Of a DNA stretch of 35,145 bases, positions 17,327-25,138 are shown piece after piece. Both the position numbers and the translations under genes were made by a program. Origin of the DNA: Verrucomicrobiaceae bacterium (GTDB taxonomy: Bacteria > Verrucomicrobiota > Verrucomicrobiia > Verrucomicrobiales > Verrucomicrobiaceae); NCBI GenBank assembly GCA_947507875.1, contig CANNQP010000039.1, positions 1 through 35,145 of the forward strand. The letters are read 5' to 3'. Under the pieces are notes generated by a model that had not been told where the DNA came from, did not search any database, and worked only from the letters and a program-made list of their open reading frames with translations. Numbering within the stretch: position 1 is the stretch's first letter; every line of letters starts with the position of its first letter.

Positions 17327-18178
17327 ATGAAAATTGGCTTCAATCTTCTCCTCTGGACCGGTCATGTGACCGAAGAAAACTTCCCCATTCTCGAAAAACT
17401 CAAGGCCGCAGGTTACGACGGCGTCGAGTTGCCGATCTTTGACGTCAGCCAGCCTGCCCACTTTGGCACCATCGGCCGCGTCTTGAAAGACAACGGCCTG
17501 GAATGCACTGCCGTGACCGTTTTGCCCGATGAAGCGCACAACGCCATCTCTCCCGTCGCCGCCAATCGCCAAGGTGCCATTGATCATCTGAAGCGTGTCA
17601 TCGACTGCGCGCATCAGGCCGGTGTGCAGACCCTCTGCGGACCTTATTACCAAGTGCTAGGGCAATTCACAGGTGCCTTCCCTACCGAAGTGGAACTGAA
17701 TCATGCCGCTGAAGTGCATCGCGCCATCGCCCCCATCGCAGAAGCAGCAGGCGTAAAATGCGCCATCGAAGCCCTCAATCGCTTCGAATCCCATTTGTTG
17801 AACACGATGGAGCAAGCCTCCAGCTATGTGAAGCGTGTCGATCATCCGAACTTCGGGACGATGTACGACACCTTCCACGCGAACATCGAAGAGAAGAACC
17901 CCTTCACTGCCATCGACACCGTCTTTGCGACCGGCAAACTGAACCACGTTCACATCTCGGAAAACGATCGTGGCACGCCAGGCCGTGGTCACATCAACAT
18001 CGTCGAACAAATCCAGCACCTGAAGAAAATTGGCTACAACGGATGGATGACGATTGAGGCCTTCGGTTCCGCCCTGCCGGATCTAGCTGCCGCCACTCGC
18101 GTCTGGCGCGATTTCTTCCCGAGCACCGAGCAGGTTTACAGCGAAGGCATCTCTCTGATCAAGAAAGCCCTCGCTTGA
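17327..18178 (+). CDS. Sugar isomerase/epimerase of the ketose 3-epimerase type
   Basis: The 283-residue xylose-isomerase-like TIM barrel has the metal-site residues of D-tagatose/D-psicose 3-epimerases: Glu148 in IEALNRFE, Asp181 in YDTFHANIEE, His207 in NHVHISENDRG and Glu244 in MTIEAFG. The NRFE...NT and ENDRGTPGRGH stretches are characteristic of that branch rather than of hydroxypyruvate isomerases. ATG 17327 fits the family N-terminus (MKIGFN). The next gene, a Tat-exported Gfo/Idh oxidoreductase, starts 33 bp after its stop. The pair suggests a keto-sugar or inositol-type catabolic step. Confidence 0.88.
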   Translation: MKIGFNLLLWTGHVTEENFPILEKLKAAGYDGVELPIFDVSQPAHFGTIGRVLKDNGLECTAVTVLPDEAHNAISPVAANRQGAIDHLKRVIDCAHQAGVQTLCGPYYQVLGQFTGAFPTEVELNHAAEVHRAIAPIAEAAGVKCAIEALNRFESHLLNTMEQASSYVKRVDHPNFGTMYDTFHANIEEKNPFTAIDTVFATGKLNHVHISENDRGTPGRGHINIVEQIQHLKKIGYNGWMTIEAFGSALPDLAAATRVWRDFFPSTEQVYSEGISLIKKALA

Positions 18179-18211
18179 TTCGTTCACTGAAACCTACACC
18201 CAGCCATTCCC

Positions 18212-19588
18212 ATGAACCCACCCATCCCTACCCCAACCACACGCCGTGACTTTCTCGGCAAAACCGCCGTCACCGCGGGTGCCTTGACCGTCGCCCAGTC
18301 CGCCTGGGCAGCCGGCAGTGACCGCATCAAAGTCGGACTGATCGGTTCCGGCGGCCGCGGCTCCGGTGCCGCGAATCAGGCCCTCAGCACGAAGCAGGAA
18401 GGCGTCGTCCTTCATGCCGTGTGCGATGCCTTCAAAGAAAAAGCTGAAGGCGCGCTCTCCAACCTGCGCACCAAGCATGCGGAGAAAGTTGAAGTCGATG
18501 AAAGCCGCATCTTCGCTGGCCTGGATGGCTACAAAAAAGTCATCGATAGCTGTGATCTGGTGATCCTGACCACCCCTCCGGGATTCCGTCCTTATCACTT
18601 CGAAGCTGCCATCAATGCCGGGAAGCACGTCTTCATGGAAAAGCCAGTGGCGGTGGACGCTCCTGGCGTGCGCAAAGTGATGGAAATGGCCAAAGTCGCT
18701 GACGAGAAGAACCTGAAGGTCGTCGTCGGTCTCCAGAGACGCTACCAAAATTGCTACATCGAATCCCTGAAGCAGGTGAAAGAGCAGGGCATCATCGGTG
18801 AGATCGTGGCTGGTCAGGTTTACTGGAACGGCGGTGGCATCTGGTTCCGTGACAAACAACCCGGACAGTCCGAGCTCATGTATCAGATCAACAACTGGTA
18901 CTTCTTCACCTGGCTTTGCGGCGACCACATCAACGAACAGCACATCCATAACATCGACGTAGCCAACTGGTTCATCGGCGGCCATCCTGAAAGTGCCCAA
19001 GGCATGGGCGGCCGCGAGCAGCGCGTGGACAAAAAGTATGGCCAAATCTATGACCATCACTACGTCGAATTCACCTACGCCAATGGCGTGCGCGTGAACA
19101 GCCAGTGCCGCCACCAGCAGGGCGTTTACAACGCCGTGCGCGAAGAATTCACCGGCACCAAAGGCAAAATCTACCTGAACAACAGCGGCGCTTGCTATGC
19201 GGTCGATCACAAAGGCAACACCCTCTGGAAGTATCGCCCCACTGGCGATGCAGCTGCCGAAGGAGAGGCCAAGGGCAAAAAGGGACGCCGCAGCACCGAT
19301 CCTGATCCATATCAGGTCGAGCACGACACCCTCCAGGCTGCCATCCGCGACAACAAGCCGCTGAACAATGCCTACTATGGAGCAGAGTCCACCATGACCG
19401 CTGTTTTGGGTCGCATGGCCACTTACTCCGGCAAAGAGATCAAGTGGGATGATGCCATCAACAGCAAAGTACAGCACATGCCAGCCATCGTCACCGCTGA
19501 GACCGAACCGCCAGTGAAACCTGACGCTGAAGGAGGCTACCCCGTTGCCATCCCTGGCATTCGCGTGCCAGGAGCCGAAGTCCTCTAA
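18212..19588 (+). CDS. Tat-exported Gfo/Idh/MocA-family oxidoreductase
   Basis: The 458-residue protein begins with a twin-arginine signal (TTRRDFLGKTAVTAG...AQSAWA), so it should be folded with its cofactor and exported to the periplasm. The Rossmann motif GSGGRGSG is at 45-52, and the family EKPV motif has Glu143-Lys144. Later segments include NWYFFTWLCGDHINEQHIHN and FTYANGVRVNSQCRHQQG, typical of the glucose-fructose-oxidoreductase-like secreted group expanded in Planctomycetes and Verrucomicrobia. It probably carries tightly bound NAD(P). It is coupled to the epimerase gene upstream, and a strong terminator closes the pair. Confidence 0.92.
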   Translation: MNPPIPTPTTRRDFLGKTAVTAGALTVAQSAWAAGSDRIKVGLIGSGGRGSGAANQALSTKQEGVVLHAVCDAFKEKAEGALSNLRTKHAEKVEVDESRIFAGLDGYKKVIDSCDLVILTTPPGFRPYHFEAAINAGKHVFMEKPVAVDAPGVRKVMEMAKVADEKNLKVVVGLQRRYQNCYIESLKQVKEQGIIGEIVAGQVYWNGGGIWFRDKQPGQSELMYQINNWYFFTWLCGDHINEQHIHNIDVANWFIGGHPESAQGMGGREQRVDKKYGQIYDHHYVEFTYANGVRVNSQCRHQQGVYNAVREEFTGTKGKIYLNNSGACYAVDHKGNTLWKYRPTGDAAAEGEAKGKKGRRSTDPDPYQVEHDTLQAAIRDNKPLNNAYYGAESTMTAVLGRMATYSGKEIKWDDAINSKVQHMPAIVTAETEPPVKPDAEGGYPVAIPGIRVPGAEVL

Positions 19589-19626
19589 CTCAAATCCGCA
19601 AGGGCCTGCTCACCCTCTGCCTATCG

Positions 19627-19662
19627 AAACCCCGTTCCTCCTATCGGAACGGGGTTTTCTTT
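19627..19662 (+). terminator. Rho-independent terminator after the epimerase-oxidoreductase pair
   Basis: A perfect 12-bp stem (AAACCCCGTTCC at 19627-19638 with GGAACGGGGTTT at 19646-19657) has a 7-nt loop and is followed by TCTTT. It lies 38 bp past the oxidoreductase stop. The A/T ends of the stem could also support termination on the other strand. Confidence 0.92.
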
Positions 19663-19983
19663 GCAATCCACTCCCCTGGTCGCGAAAGAAATCGTAACCC
19701 CTCTGAAACAAAGAAAGATTCGGCAGCAACTTGCATCCATAAACCCTACCCCTCAGAAGGTCATGCGACCTCGCTCACCATCAGCGATTGCCTGGTACGT
19801 GACCCTGCCTTTTTGGCTTTTTTGTTCATAGCTTAAATCGATCTCCAGTTTGCCCAACCTCAGTCCCCTCCTACAGCCGCGATTCATCTGCCCCCTGAGC
19901 TGAGGCACCTAGCTTGGATGGCTTCCCCATCTCAGTTTGTTCGACAGTGCTTGAGGCAGGCTATATCGGATACCTTGCGCCCC
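19663..19983. other. Intergenic region before priA
   Basis: About 320 bp lie between the terminator and the preferred priA start. Apart from an in-frame extension of priA from ATG 19918, I see no ORF, repeat or recognisable regulatory site. Confidence 0.5.
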
Positions 19984-22290
19984 ATGCCCAACGACCAACT
20001 CAGCTTCTTCAGCGCCGATGCGCCTGCACAGCAGCAGGAGGAAGGCGCGGCTCATGTGGCGCGGGTACAGCTCGAAGGCTCGGCGGCGCTTGAACTGGAC
20101 TACGCCGTGCCGTCCAAGCTAGCCGAGCGCATCCACATCGGCACACGCGTGATGGTTCCGCTGCAAAACCAGCGTGTCCCAGCGGTGGTGATTGAGCTGC
20201 TGGAGGCATCTTCGCATCGCGGACGACTCAAGGAGATCGTCAGCATCGTCGGCTCGCGGCCGATGTTTACCCCAGGTTTGCTAAAGCTCGCGGACTGGGT
20301 CTCGCAATACTACATCGTGCCCGTGCATCGGGTTCTGCGGGCGATGCTGCCTCAGGCGGTTCGGGACAAGCCAGAGAGCTTCCTCAAAGATAGCCACCTG
20401 AAGCTGGTGAAAGAGCCTACCCCTGAAGGGCTGGACAAGATGCAGACCCGCGCGCCTTTGCAGGCCAGGCTACTGGAAGAACTACGCCGTCGGGGCGGGG
20501 AAGCGAACTTGAGTGACCTTCGCCGCGAACTTCCCCAGGCTACGACGGTGCTGAAAAGCTTGCTCAAGCAGGGGTGGATCACGCGTGCGGAGATTCGCGT
20601 GACGCGCGATCCATTCCAAACCGAGGAATTCCTTCCCTCGCAACCGCTCACATTGACGGAAGAGCAGCAGGCCGCCTATGTTGCTGTCCTGGAAGCAATC
20701 GCCAAACCCGCAGAGGCCAAGCCACTGCTGCTGCATGGCGTGACCGGCAGTGGCAAGACGGAGGTTTATCTTCAGGCCATCGCCGAAGTGCTGAAGGCAG
20801 GACAGACGGCTCTCGTGCTCGTGCCGGAAATCAGCCTGACACCCCAAACGATTGAGCGCTTCAAAGCGCGTTTTTTTGAGAAAAAAGACAGCATCGCGGT
20901 GCTGCACAGCCACTTGAGCGATGGCGAGCGGCATGACGAATGGTTCAAGGTGCAGGAAGGCCGGGCAGACATCGTCATCGGCGCCCGCAGTGCCATCTTT
21001 GCTCCGCTGGAGCGTCTGGGATTGATCATCGTGGATGAGGAGCACGAGCCCAGCTACAAGCAGGAAGACACCCCGCGCTATCATGCGCGGGATCTAGCTG
21101 TACTGCGGGCGCGCATTGAGCGCTGCGCGGTGCTCCTCGGCTCGGCCACCCCAAGCTTGGAGTCGTTTCAAAATGCGCTCGCCGGCAAATACGAGCTGCT
21201 GCGCATGACCAAACGCACGGATGGCAAATCCATGCCCCTCATCCGCATCATCGACATGCGCTTGCAACGGCGCAAAGGCACCGGCACCAGCATCGGCAAT
21301 GCCACCATTCTTTCGGAACGACTGCGCGCAGCCATCACCACGCGGCTGGAGCAGCGAGAGCAGACCATCCTCTTTCTGAACCGGCGCGGCTTTCACACCA
21401 CCCTCGACTGCAATACCTGCGGCGAAGTCGTGCAATGTCAGGATTGCGCGATCCCGATGACGCTACACAAGGCGGACAACCGCCTTGTTTGCCACATCTG
21501 CGGAGCAAGGCGGGTGCCACCGACGAAGTGCCCGAGCTGCAAAGAGCCTGGCCTCAAGTACGGTGGCTTTGGTACCGAACGCGTGGAATCTGCCGTGCGT
21601 GAGGTTTTTCCCCAGGCCCGGATCGCCCGCGTGGACACCGACACGATGCAGCGGAAGAACCAACTGCGCGACACCCTGCGCGACTTCCGCGCGCAGAAGC
21701 TGGACATCCTGATCGGCACGCAAATGATCGCGAAAGGCCTGGACTTTCCCAATGTGACTCTCGTGGGCGTGCTGAATGCAGACACCGCGCTAAATCTGCC
21801 CGACTTCCGCGCCGCCGAACGCACTCTGCAGCTCTTGATCCAAGTCGCAGGTCGAGCCGGACGGGGTGAGCTGAAAGGTGAAGTCTTTGTGCAAACTCAT
21901 GCCCCTCACAGTCCGGCGATTCAGTTCGCTCGACACAATAACTTTGAAGGCTTTGCCGATCAGGAGCTGGAGCACCGTCGTGCCTTTCAGTATCCGCCTT
22001 ACCGTCACATGGTCTTGATCAGCAGCCGCGGCAAACATGAGGCGCAGGCTGAGTTCACGCTACAGACCCTACACAAGCGGCTCGAACAAGGTTTGCCAGA
22101 AGGTACCGTCATGGGCGAGCCGACACCTTCCTCCCTCGCGAAAGCACACGGCCAGTTTCGCTTCCAGCTTCTGCTGCGTACAGACCGCATCCGCACGTTG
22201 GCACGGCATCTGCAAAGTGTCATGGACACACTTTCCCCACCGCCAGACATTCTCGTGACTTGGGATGTCGATCCGGTCAGTCTCGGCTAG
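19984..22290 (+). CDS. priA: Primosomal replication-restart helicase PriA
   Basis: The 768-residue superfamily 2 helicase restarts stalled replication forks. An N-terminal DNA-binding domain (VARVQLEGSAALELDYAVP, GTRVMVPL) is followed by Walker A GVTGSGKT at 252-259, DEEH at 351-354 with the downstream EPSYKQEDTPRYHARD, LGSATPS, and the helicase C-terminal motifs IGTQMIAKGLDFPNVTLV and QVAGRAGRG. Eight cysteines (476, 479, 485, 488, 503, 506, 516, 519) form the two PriA zinc sites. A longer frame from ATG 19918 adds 22 residues; ATG 19984 is more typical. Nothing is truncated. Confidence 0.96.
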   Translation: MPNDQLSFFSADAPAQQQEEGAAHVARVQLEGSAALELDYAVPSKLAERIHIGTRVMVPLQNQRVPAVVIELLEASSHRGRLKEIVSIVGSRPMFTPGLLKLADWVSQYYIVPVHRVLRAMLPQAVRDKPESFLKDSHLKLVKEPTPEGLDKMQTRAPLQARLLEELRRRGGEANLSDLRRELPQATTVLKSLLKQGWITRAEIRVTRDPFQTEEFLPSQPLTLTEEQQAAYVAVLEAIAKPAEAKPLLLHGVTGSGKTEVYLQAIAEVLKAGQTALVLVPEISLTPQTIERFKARFFEKKDSIAVLHSHLSDGERHDEWFKVQEGRADIVIGARSAIFAPLERLGLIIVDEEHEPSYKQEDTPRYHARDLAVLRARIERCAVLLGSATPSLESFQNALAGKYELLRMTKRTDGKSMPLIRIIDMRLQRRKGTGTSIGNATILSERLRAAITTRLEQREQTILFLNRRGFHTTLDCNTCGEVVQCQDCAIPMTLHKADNRLVCHICGARRVPPTKCPSCKEPGLKYGGFGTERVESAVREVFPQARIARVDTDTMQRKNQLRDTLRDFRAQKLDILIGTQMIAKGLDFPNVTLVGVLNADTALNLPDFRAAERTLQLLIQVAGRAGRGELKGEVFVQTHAPHSPAIQFARHNNFEGFADQELEHRRAFQYPPYRHMVLISSRGKHEAQAEFTLQTLHKRLEQGLPEGTVMGEPTPSSLAKAHGQFRFQLLLRTDRIRTLARHLQSVMDTLSPPPDILVTWDVDPVSLG

Positions 22291-22293
22291 GGC

Positions 22294-22692
22294 TTAGTCA
22301 TCACGTACCCGTCCCCTGCCCCGCTTCACCTCGGCTCGGCTGCGTTTTTCCTGAAGCATCCGCTGCTTCACGGCTCGCGGTTTCGGCCGGTTTTGGCGCC
22401 GGACTTTTTCCCGCTCGTTTTGCTCGGCCAGCCTGCGCTCACGCCGTTCGGCCTCCAGCCTGTCACAGAGCTCCACCCTGGCCCAGTGGCGGTTCATGAC
22501 CTGAGATCGCTCCCGCTGGCAGCGCACCTCCACGCCACTCGGCACATGGCGCAGCATGACCGTGGAAGACGTTTTGTTGATCTTCTGCCCGCCAGGTCCG
22601 CCACCGCGGACAAAGTCCTCCAGAAGGTCATCCTCGCGAATCCCTAGCTTTTTCATGCGCTTTTCGAGCGCGAGGTGATCTGGCAGCGGCAT
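22294..22692 (-). CDS. Release-factor-like ribosome-rescue protein (GGQ domain only)
   Basis: The 132-residue protein has the class I release-factor catalytic motif GGGPGGQ (residues 30-36, catalytic GGQ at 34-36) followed by KINKTSSTVMLRHVPSGVEV. It lacks the codon-recognition domains of RF1 and RF2. The C-terminal third is strongly basic (RRERRLAEQ..., KRSRAEVKRGRGRVRDD), as in ArfB/YaeJ and the mitochondrial C12orf65 (MTRFR) type, where the tail probes the empty mRNA channel. It should hydrolyse peptidyl-tRNA on stalled ribosomes. The gene is convergent with priA, with stops 3 bp apart. Confidence 0.9.
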   Translation of the reverse strand: MPLPDHLALEKRMKKLGIREDDLLEDFVRGGGPGGQKINKTSSTVMLRHVPSGVEVRCQRERSQVMNRHWARVELCDRLEAERRERRLAEQNEREKVRRQNRPKPRAVKQRMLQEKRSRAEVKRGRGRVRDD

Positions 22693-22784
22693 GGTGTATT
22701 CTTCGCTGCAAAGCCGGTGCCGTCGAACCGAAAATCCTGTCGCCCTGACGGGGACTCTCTTTCACTTTGGCATCAACTATTCCT

Positions 22785-23423
22785 ATGCCACACCGCCCCT
22801 TGTTGATCGCCATCGCTTTGATTCTCACGGGCATTGTGGTGCCTTTTGCCATCTGGGGAGATCGCTTGGATGCGATCTTTAGCCTAGCCGGCACGCAGCG
22901 TTGGATCACCTCTCACGGTTCCTGGGCTTGGCTGGCTGGCTTGCTACTGATCACGAGCGACATCATCCTGCCTGTGCCTTCCACGATCATCATGTCCGCG
23001 CTTGGCCTCATCTACGGCTGGTGGCAAGGTGGGCTACTCGCCTCAGCAGGTGCCTTTTTCGCGGGCATCATAGCATATGCAGCCTGCCGTTGGCTCGGCC
23101 GTCCCGCAGCGCTCTGGCTGGCAGGGCAACATGCGCTGGAGCAGGGTGAGAGCCTCTTCAGACGCCACGGCGGTTGGTTAGTCGCGCTGTCTCGCTGGAT
23201 GCCAGTCCTGCCGGAAGCCATCGCCTGCCTTGCGGGTTTGGTACGCATGGATCTCAGAACTTTCAGCCTAGCACTCGCCTGCGGCTGTGTGCCGGTCGGT
23301 TTTGCTTTCGCGGCGATTGGGGCCGTCGGTAAAAGCAGCCCTAGCCTTGCCGTCGGGCTTAGCGCATGCCTGCCGCTTGGTCTCTGGCTGGTATCCAAGC
23401 GTTGGCTCAGGCACAGGGCTTGA
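22785..23423 (+). CDS. VTT/DedA-type (SNARE-associated, TVP38-like) membrane protein
   Basis: The 212-residue protein has about five to six membrane segments and the VTT-domain signatures DIILPVPSTIIMSALGLIYG and, later, GGWLVALSRWMPVLPEAIAC, with re-entrant-loop glycines and prolines. DedA and TVP38 relatives are lipid scramblase or undecaprenyl-phosphate recycling proteins. Which lipid this one handles is unknown. ATG 22785 is chosen over TTG 22767. The long regulatory region of nrdB follows. Confidence 0.85.
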   Translation: MPHRPLLIAIALILTGIVVPFAIWGDRLDAIFSLAGTQRWITSHGSWAWLAGLLLITSDIILPVPSTIIMSALGLIYGWWQGGLLASAGAFFAGIIAYAACRWLGRPAALWLAGQHALEQGESLFRRHGGWLVALSRWMPVLPEAIACLAGLVRMDLRTFSLALACGCVPVGFAFAAIGAVGKSSPSLAVGLSACLPLGLWLVSKRWLRHRA

Positions 23424-23596
23424 TGCCCAAAGGGAAGCCGTTGTTTCACGCGACCTCAGCATGCCTCGACGGAGACTTTTGCCGCACTAGCCTAGGCTGT
23501 TGGATAGCCTGGGCTTGCAAGAAAATTTTCACAGAATGATCCGCAAAAAAATGCATCCAGAGAATCGGTCATTATTTCGATTATCAAAAATCGAAA

Positions 23597-23605
23597 TGTG
23601 AATAA
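23597..23605 (-). promoter_or_regulatory. DnaA-box sequence TTATTCACA (minus orientation)
   Basis: The plus strand reads TGTGAATAA, the exact reverse complement of TTATTCACA, which fits the TTATNCACA DnaA-box consensus. It overlaps the last base of the right arm of the 23574-23597 hairpin and lies about 340 bp before nrdB. Binding is not shown. Confidence 0.5.
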
Positions 23606-23656
23606 CAAGGCCGGAAAAAGCCACTTTTCTCATTTTTGAGAGACTTAAAATGACAC

Positions 23657-23665
23657 TTATTCACA
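23657..23665 (+). promoter_or_regulatory. DnaA-box sequence TTATTCACA (plus orientation)
   Basis: This is a perfect TTATNCACA match in inverted orientation to the box at 23597-23605, with 51 nt between them, in an AT-rich stretch. Escherichia coli nrdAB is known to be DnaA-controlled, which makes a regulatory use plausible. A single-strand-opening or origin role is not excluded. Confidence 0.5.
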
Positions 23666-23830
23666 ATCCCCAGGAAAAGTTTGTGACAAGATGAGGGTCC
23701 ATTTCTTCTCAAAATTATAGAGTCATTTTGCCATTTTGTCGCACAAAAAATTTTTTCGCCTGTGGAACGTTGATTTTTCGGCTGTGCAACATTCCCGACA
23801 CGTTGGGTAGAGTAAAAAAACCTCGACCAC

Positions 23831-23879
23831 CCACAAGATATTGTGCAATCTCACCACCGCTCCGCGCAATATCTGGTAT
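23831..23879 (+). promoter_or_regulatory. Tandem NrdR boxes upstream of nrdB
   Basis: Box 1 is CCACAAGATATTGTGC (23831-23846) and matches the NrdR consensus acaCwAtATaTwgtgt at about 14 of 16 positions. Box 2 is GCGCAATATCTGGTAT (23864-23879), with a weaker right half. They start 33 bp apart, about three helical turns, the arrangement expected for cooperative NrdR binding. They lie 67-116 bp before the nrdB ATG, so the dATP/ATP-sensing repressor NrdR should control the operon. The nrdR gene itself is not in the window. Confidence 0.82.
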
Positions 23880-23946
23880 TTAATGCCAACTTGGGCTGAT
23901 CTTTAGCTTTCAAAAACAAACACACTCTCTTCCCACTCCCTCTACC

Positions 23947-25029
23947 ATGGAAAAGACCTACAAAATCGGCAATCGTGAGTTCCCCCTCGACCAAGAGAAG
24001 GCTGAAGCTGCCTTCGCGGCGAAAAAGGTCATCAATGGCCGCAAGAGCATGACCTTCAATCTGCTCCCTCTCAAATATCAGTGGGCCTACGACCTCTATC
24101 GCACCATGAAGGCGAACCACTGGGAGCCGGAAGATATCCAAATGCAAAAAGACGTGGAGCAATGGCGCTCCAACGAAATCAGTCAGAATGAGCGCTGGAT
24201 CATCATGATGGGGATCGGTTACTTCTCTGCGGCCGAAGGCATCGTTGGAGATAATATCCAGCACGTCGTCCGCGAGCTCGTCACCGCACCTGAGCTAAAG
24301 CTCGTCCTTGGCCGCCATGCGCATGAGGAAAACATCCATGCAGATTCCCTGCTCTACATGATCTCCTCCCTCGGCATCAACCCGCATGAGTGCGAGGCGA
24401 TGTTTGAGCAAATCCCGACCATCGTGCGCAAGAATGACTTCGTCACCCGCACCTCACACAGCCTCCGCCGCGACCTGGACCTGACCCAAGCGGAAAACAA
24501 AAAACTGCTGGCGAAAAACATCTTCGTCTTCGGCCAATGCATGGAAGGCACCCAATTCTATGGACTCTTTGGCATGATCCTGGCCCTGTATCGCCAAAAC
24601 AAATTCCCCGGTATCGGCCAAATGTTCCGCTATACCCTGCGGGATGAGTCCAATCACATTGAAGTCTTCCGCAATCTCTTCATGGACCTGATCGAGGAAA
24701 ACCCCGAGATCTGGACCCCAGAATTCCGCGAGGAGTTGGTAGAAACCATGCGCGAGGCCGTCACCCTAGAGAAGGAATTCATCCGCGATTGCCTACCCGT
24801 GAACGCCGTTGGCCTGAGCGCTGACGAATTTTGCCAATACATCGACTTCATTGCTGATCGCCGACTCGCTGGCTGTGGTCTGCCTGCCCTGAACCCTGGC
24901 GCCACCAATCCGCTGCCCTGGCTGGCGGACCTGATGGACGTGCGCAAGGAGCAAAACTTCTTCGAAGGCAAAGTCACCGACTACCAAAAGGCGTCCGCAC
25001 TCGCCCACACTTCAGACGACGATCTGTAG
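23947..25029 (+). CDS. nrdB: Ribonucleotide reductase small subunit, class Ic-like (R2c)
   Basis: The 360-residue beta subunit generates the oxidant that starts ribonucleotide reduction. Predicted metal ligands by motif are Glu97 (FFSAAEG-type motif, here GYFSAAEGIVG), Glu128 and His131 (EENIH), Glu200 (CMEGTQF), and Glu234 and His237 (LRDESNH). The residue four after His131, where class Ia enzymes have the radical Tyr, is Leu135; Tyr137 follows, as in the chlamydial protein. The first ligand is Glu rather than Asp, also as in Chlamydia. A Mn/Fe cofactor without a tyrosyl radical is therefore expected. The C-terminus (PWLADLMDVRKEQNFFEGKV) matches chlamydial R2. It is controlled from the NrdR-box region, and nrdA starts 109 bp downstream. 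Confidence 0.96.
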   Translation: MEKTYKIGNREFPLDQEKAEAAFAAKKVINGRKSMTFNLLPLKYQWAYDLYRTMKANHWEPEDIQMQKDVEQWRSNEISQNERWIIMMGIGYFSAAEGIVGDNIQHVVRELVTAPELKLVLGRHAHEENIHADSLLYMISSLGINPHECEAMFEQIPTIVRKNDFVTRTSHSLRRDLDLTQAENKKLLAKNIFVFGQCMEGTQFYGLFGMILALYRQNKFPGIGQMFRYTLRDESNHIEVFRNLFMDLIEENPEIWTPEFREELVETMREAVTLEKEFIRDCLPVNAVGLSADEFCQYIDFIADRRLAGCGLPALNPGATNPLPWLADLMDVRKEQNFFEGKVTDYQKASALAHTSDDDL

Positions 25030-25138
25030 TTCTCCTCTCCCGAAAGCTTGCGCCGACACTCCCCCCAGCGGTGCGGGTTTTCTAGCCTCAAGAAATACCC
25101 GTATGGGTCAGTAAAGTCACTCCATCCCGCTCCCCGTC

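Larger units (their letters stand above)
23424..23946 (+). promoter_or_regulatory. 523-bp AT-rich upstream region of the nrdBA operon
   Basis: No ORF is convincing here, and the AT content from about 23520 to 23830 is visibly higher than in the flanking genes. It contains an 8-bp inverted repeat (ATTTCGAT/ATCGAAAT, 23574-23597), two perfect DnaA-box consensus sequences in opposite orientation, and a pair of NrdR boxes close to nrdB. Together these suggest a large, multi-input promoter for ribonucleotide reductase. Confidence 0.7.

Noticed and set aside
18194..19477. 427-codon open frame antisense to the Tat-signal oxidoreductase
   Set aside because: It is a codon-bias shadow of a clear Gfo/Idh gene; no promoter, signal or domain supports it.
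23424..23946. Chromosomal origin of replication
   Set aside because: Only two perfect DnaA boxes are seen, with no dnaA, dnaN or gidA nearby; a regulatory role before nrdB is the more economical reading. Kept as an alternative in the findings.
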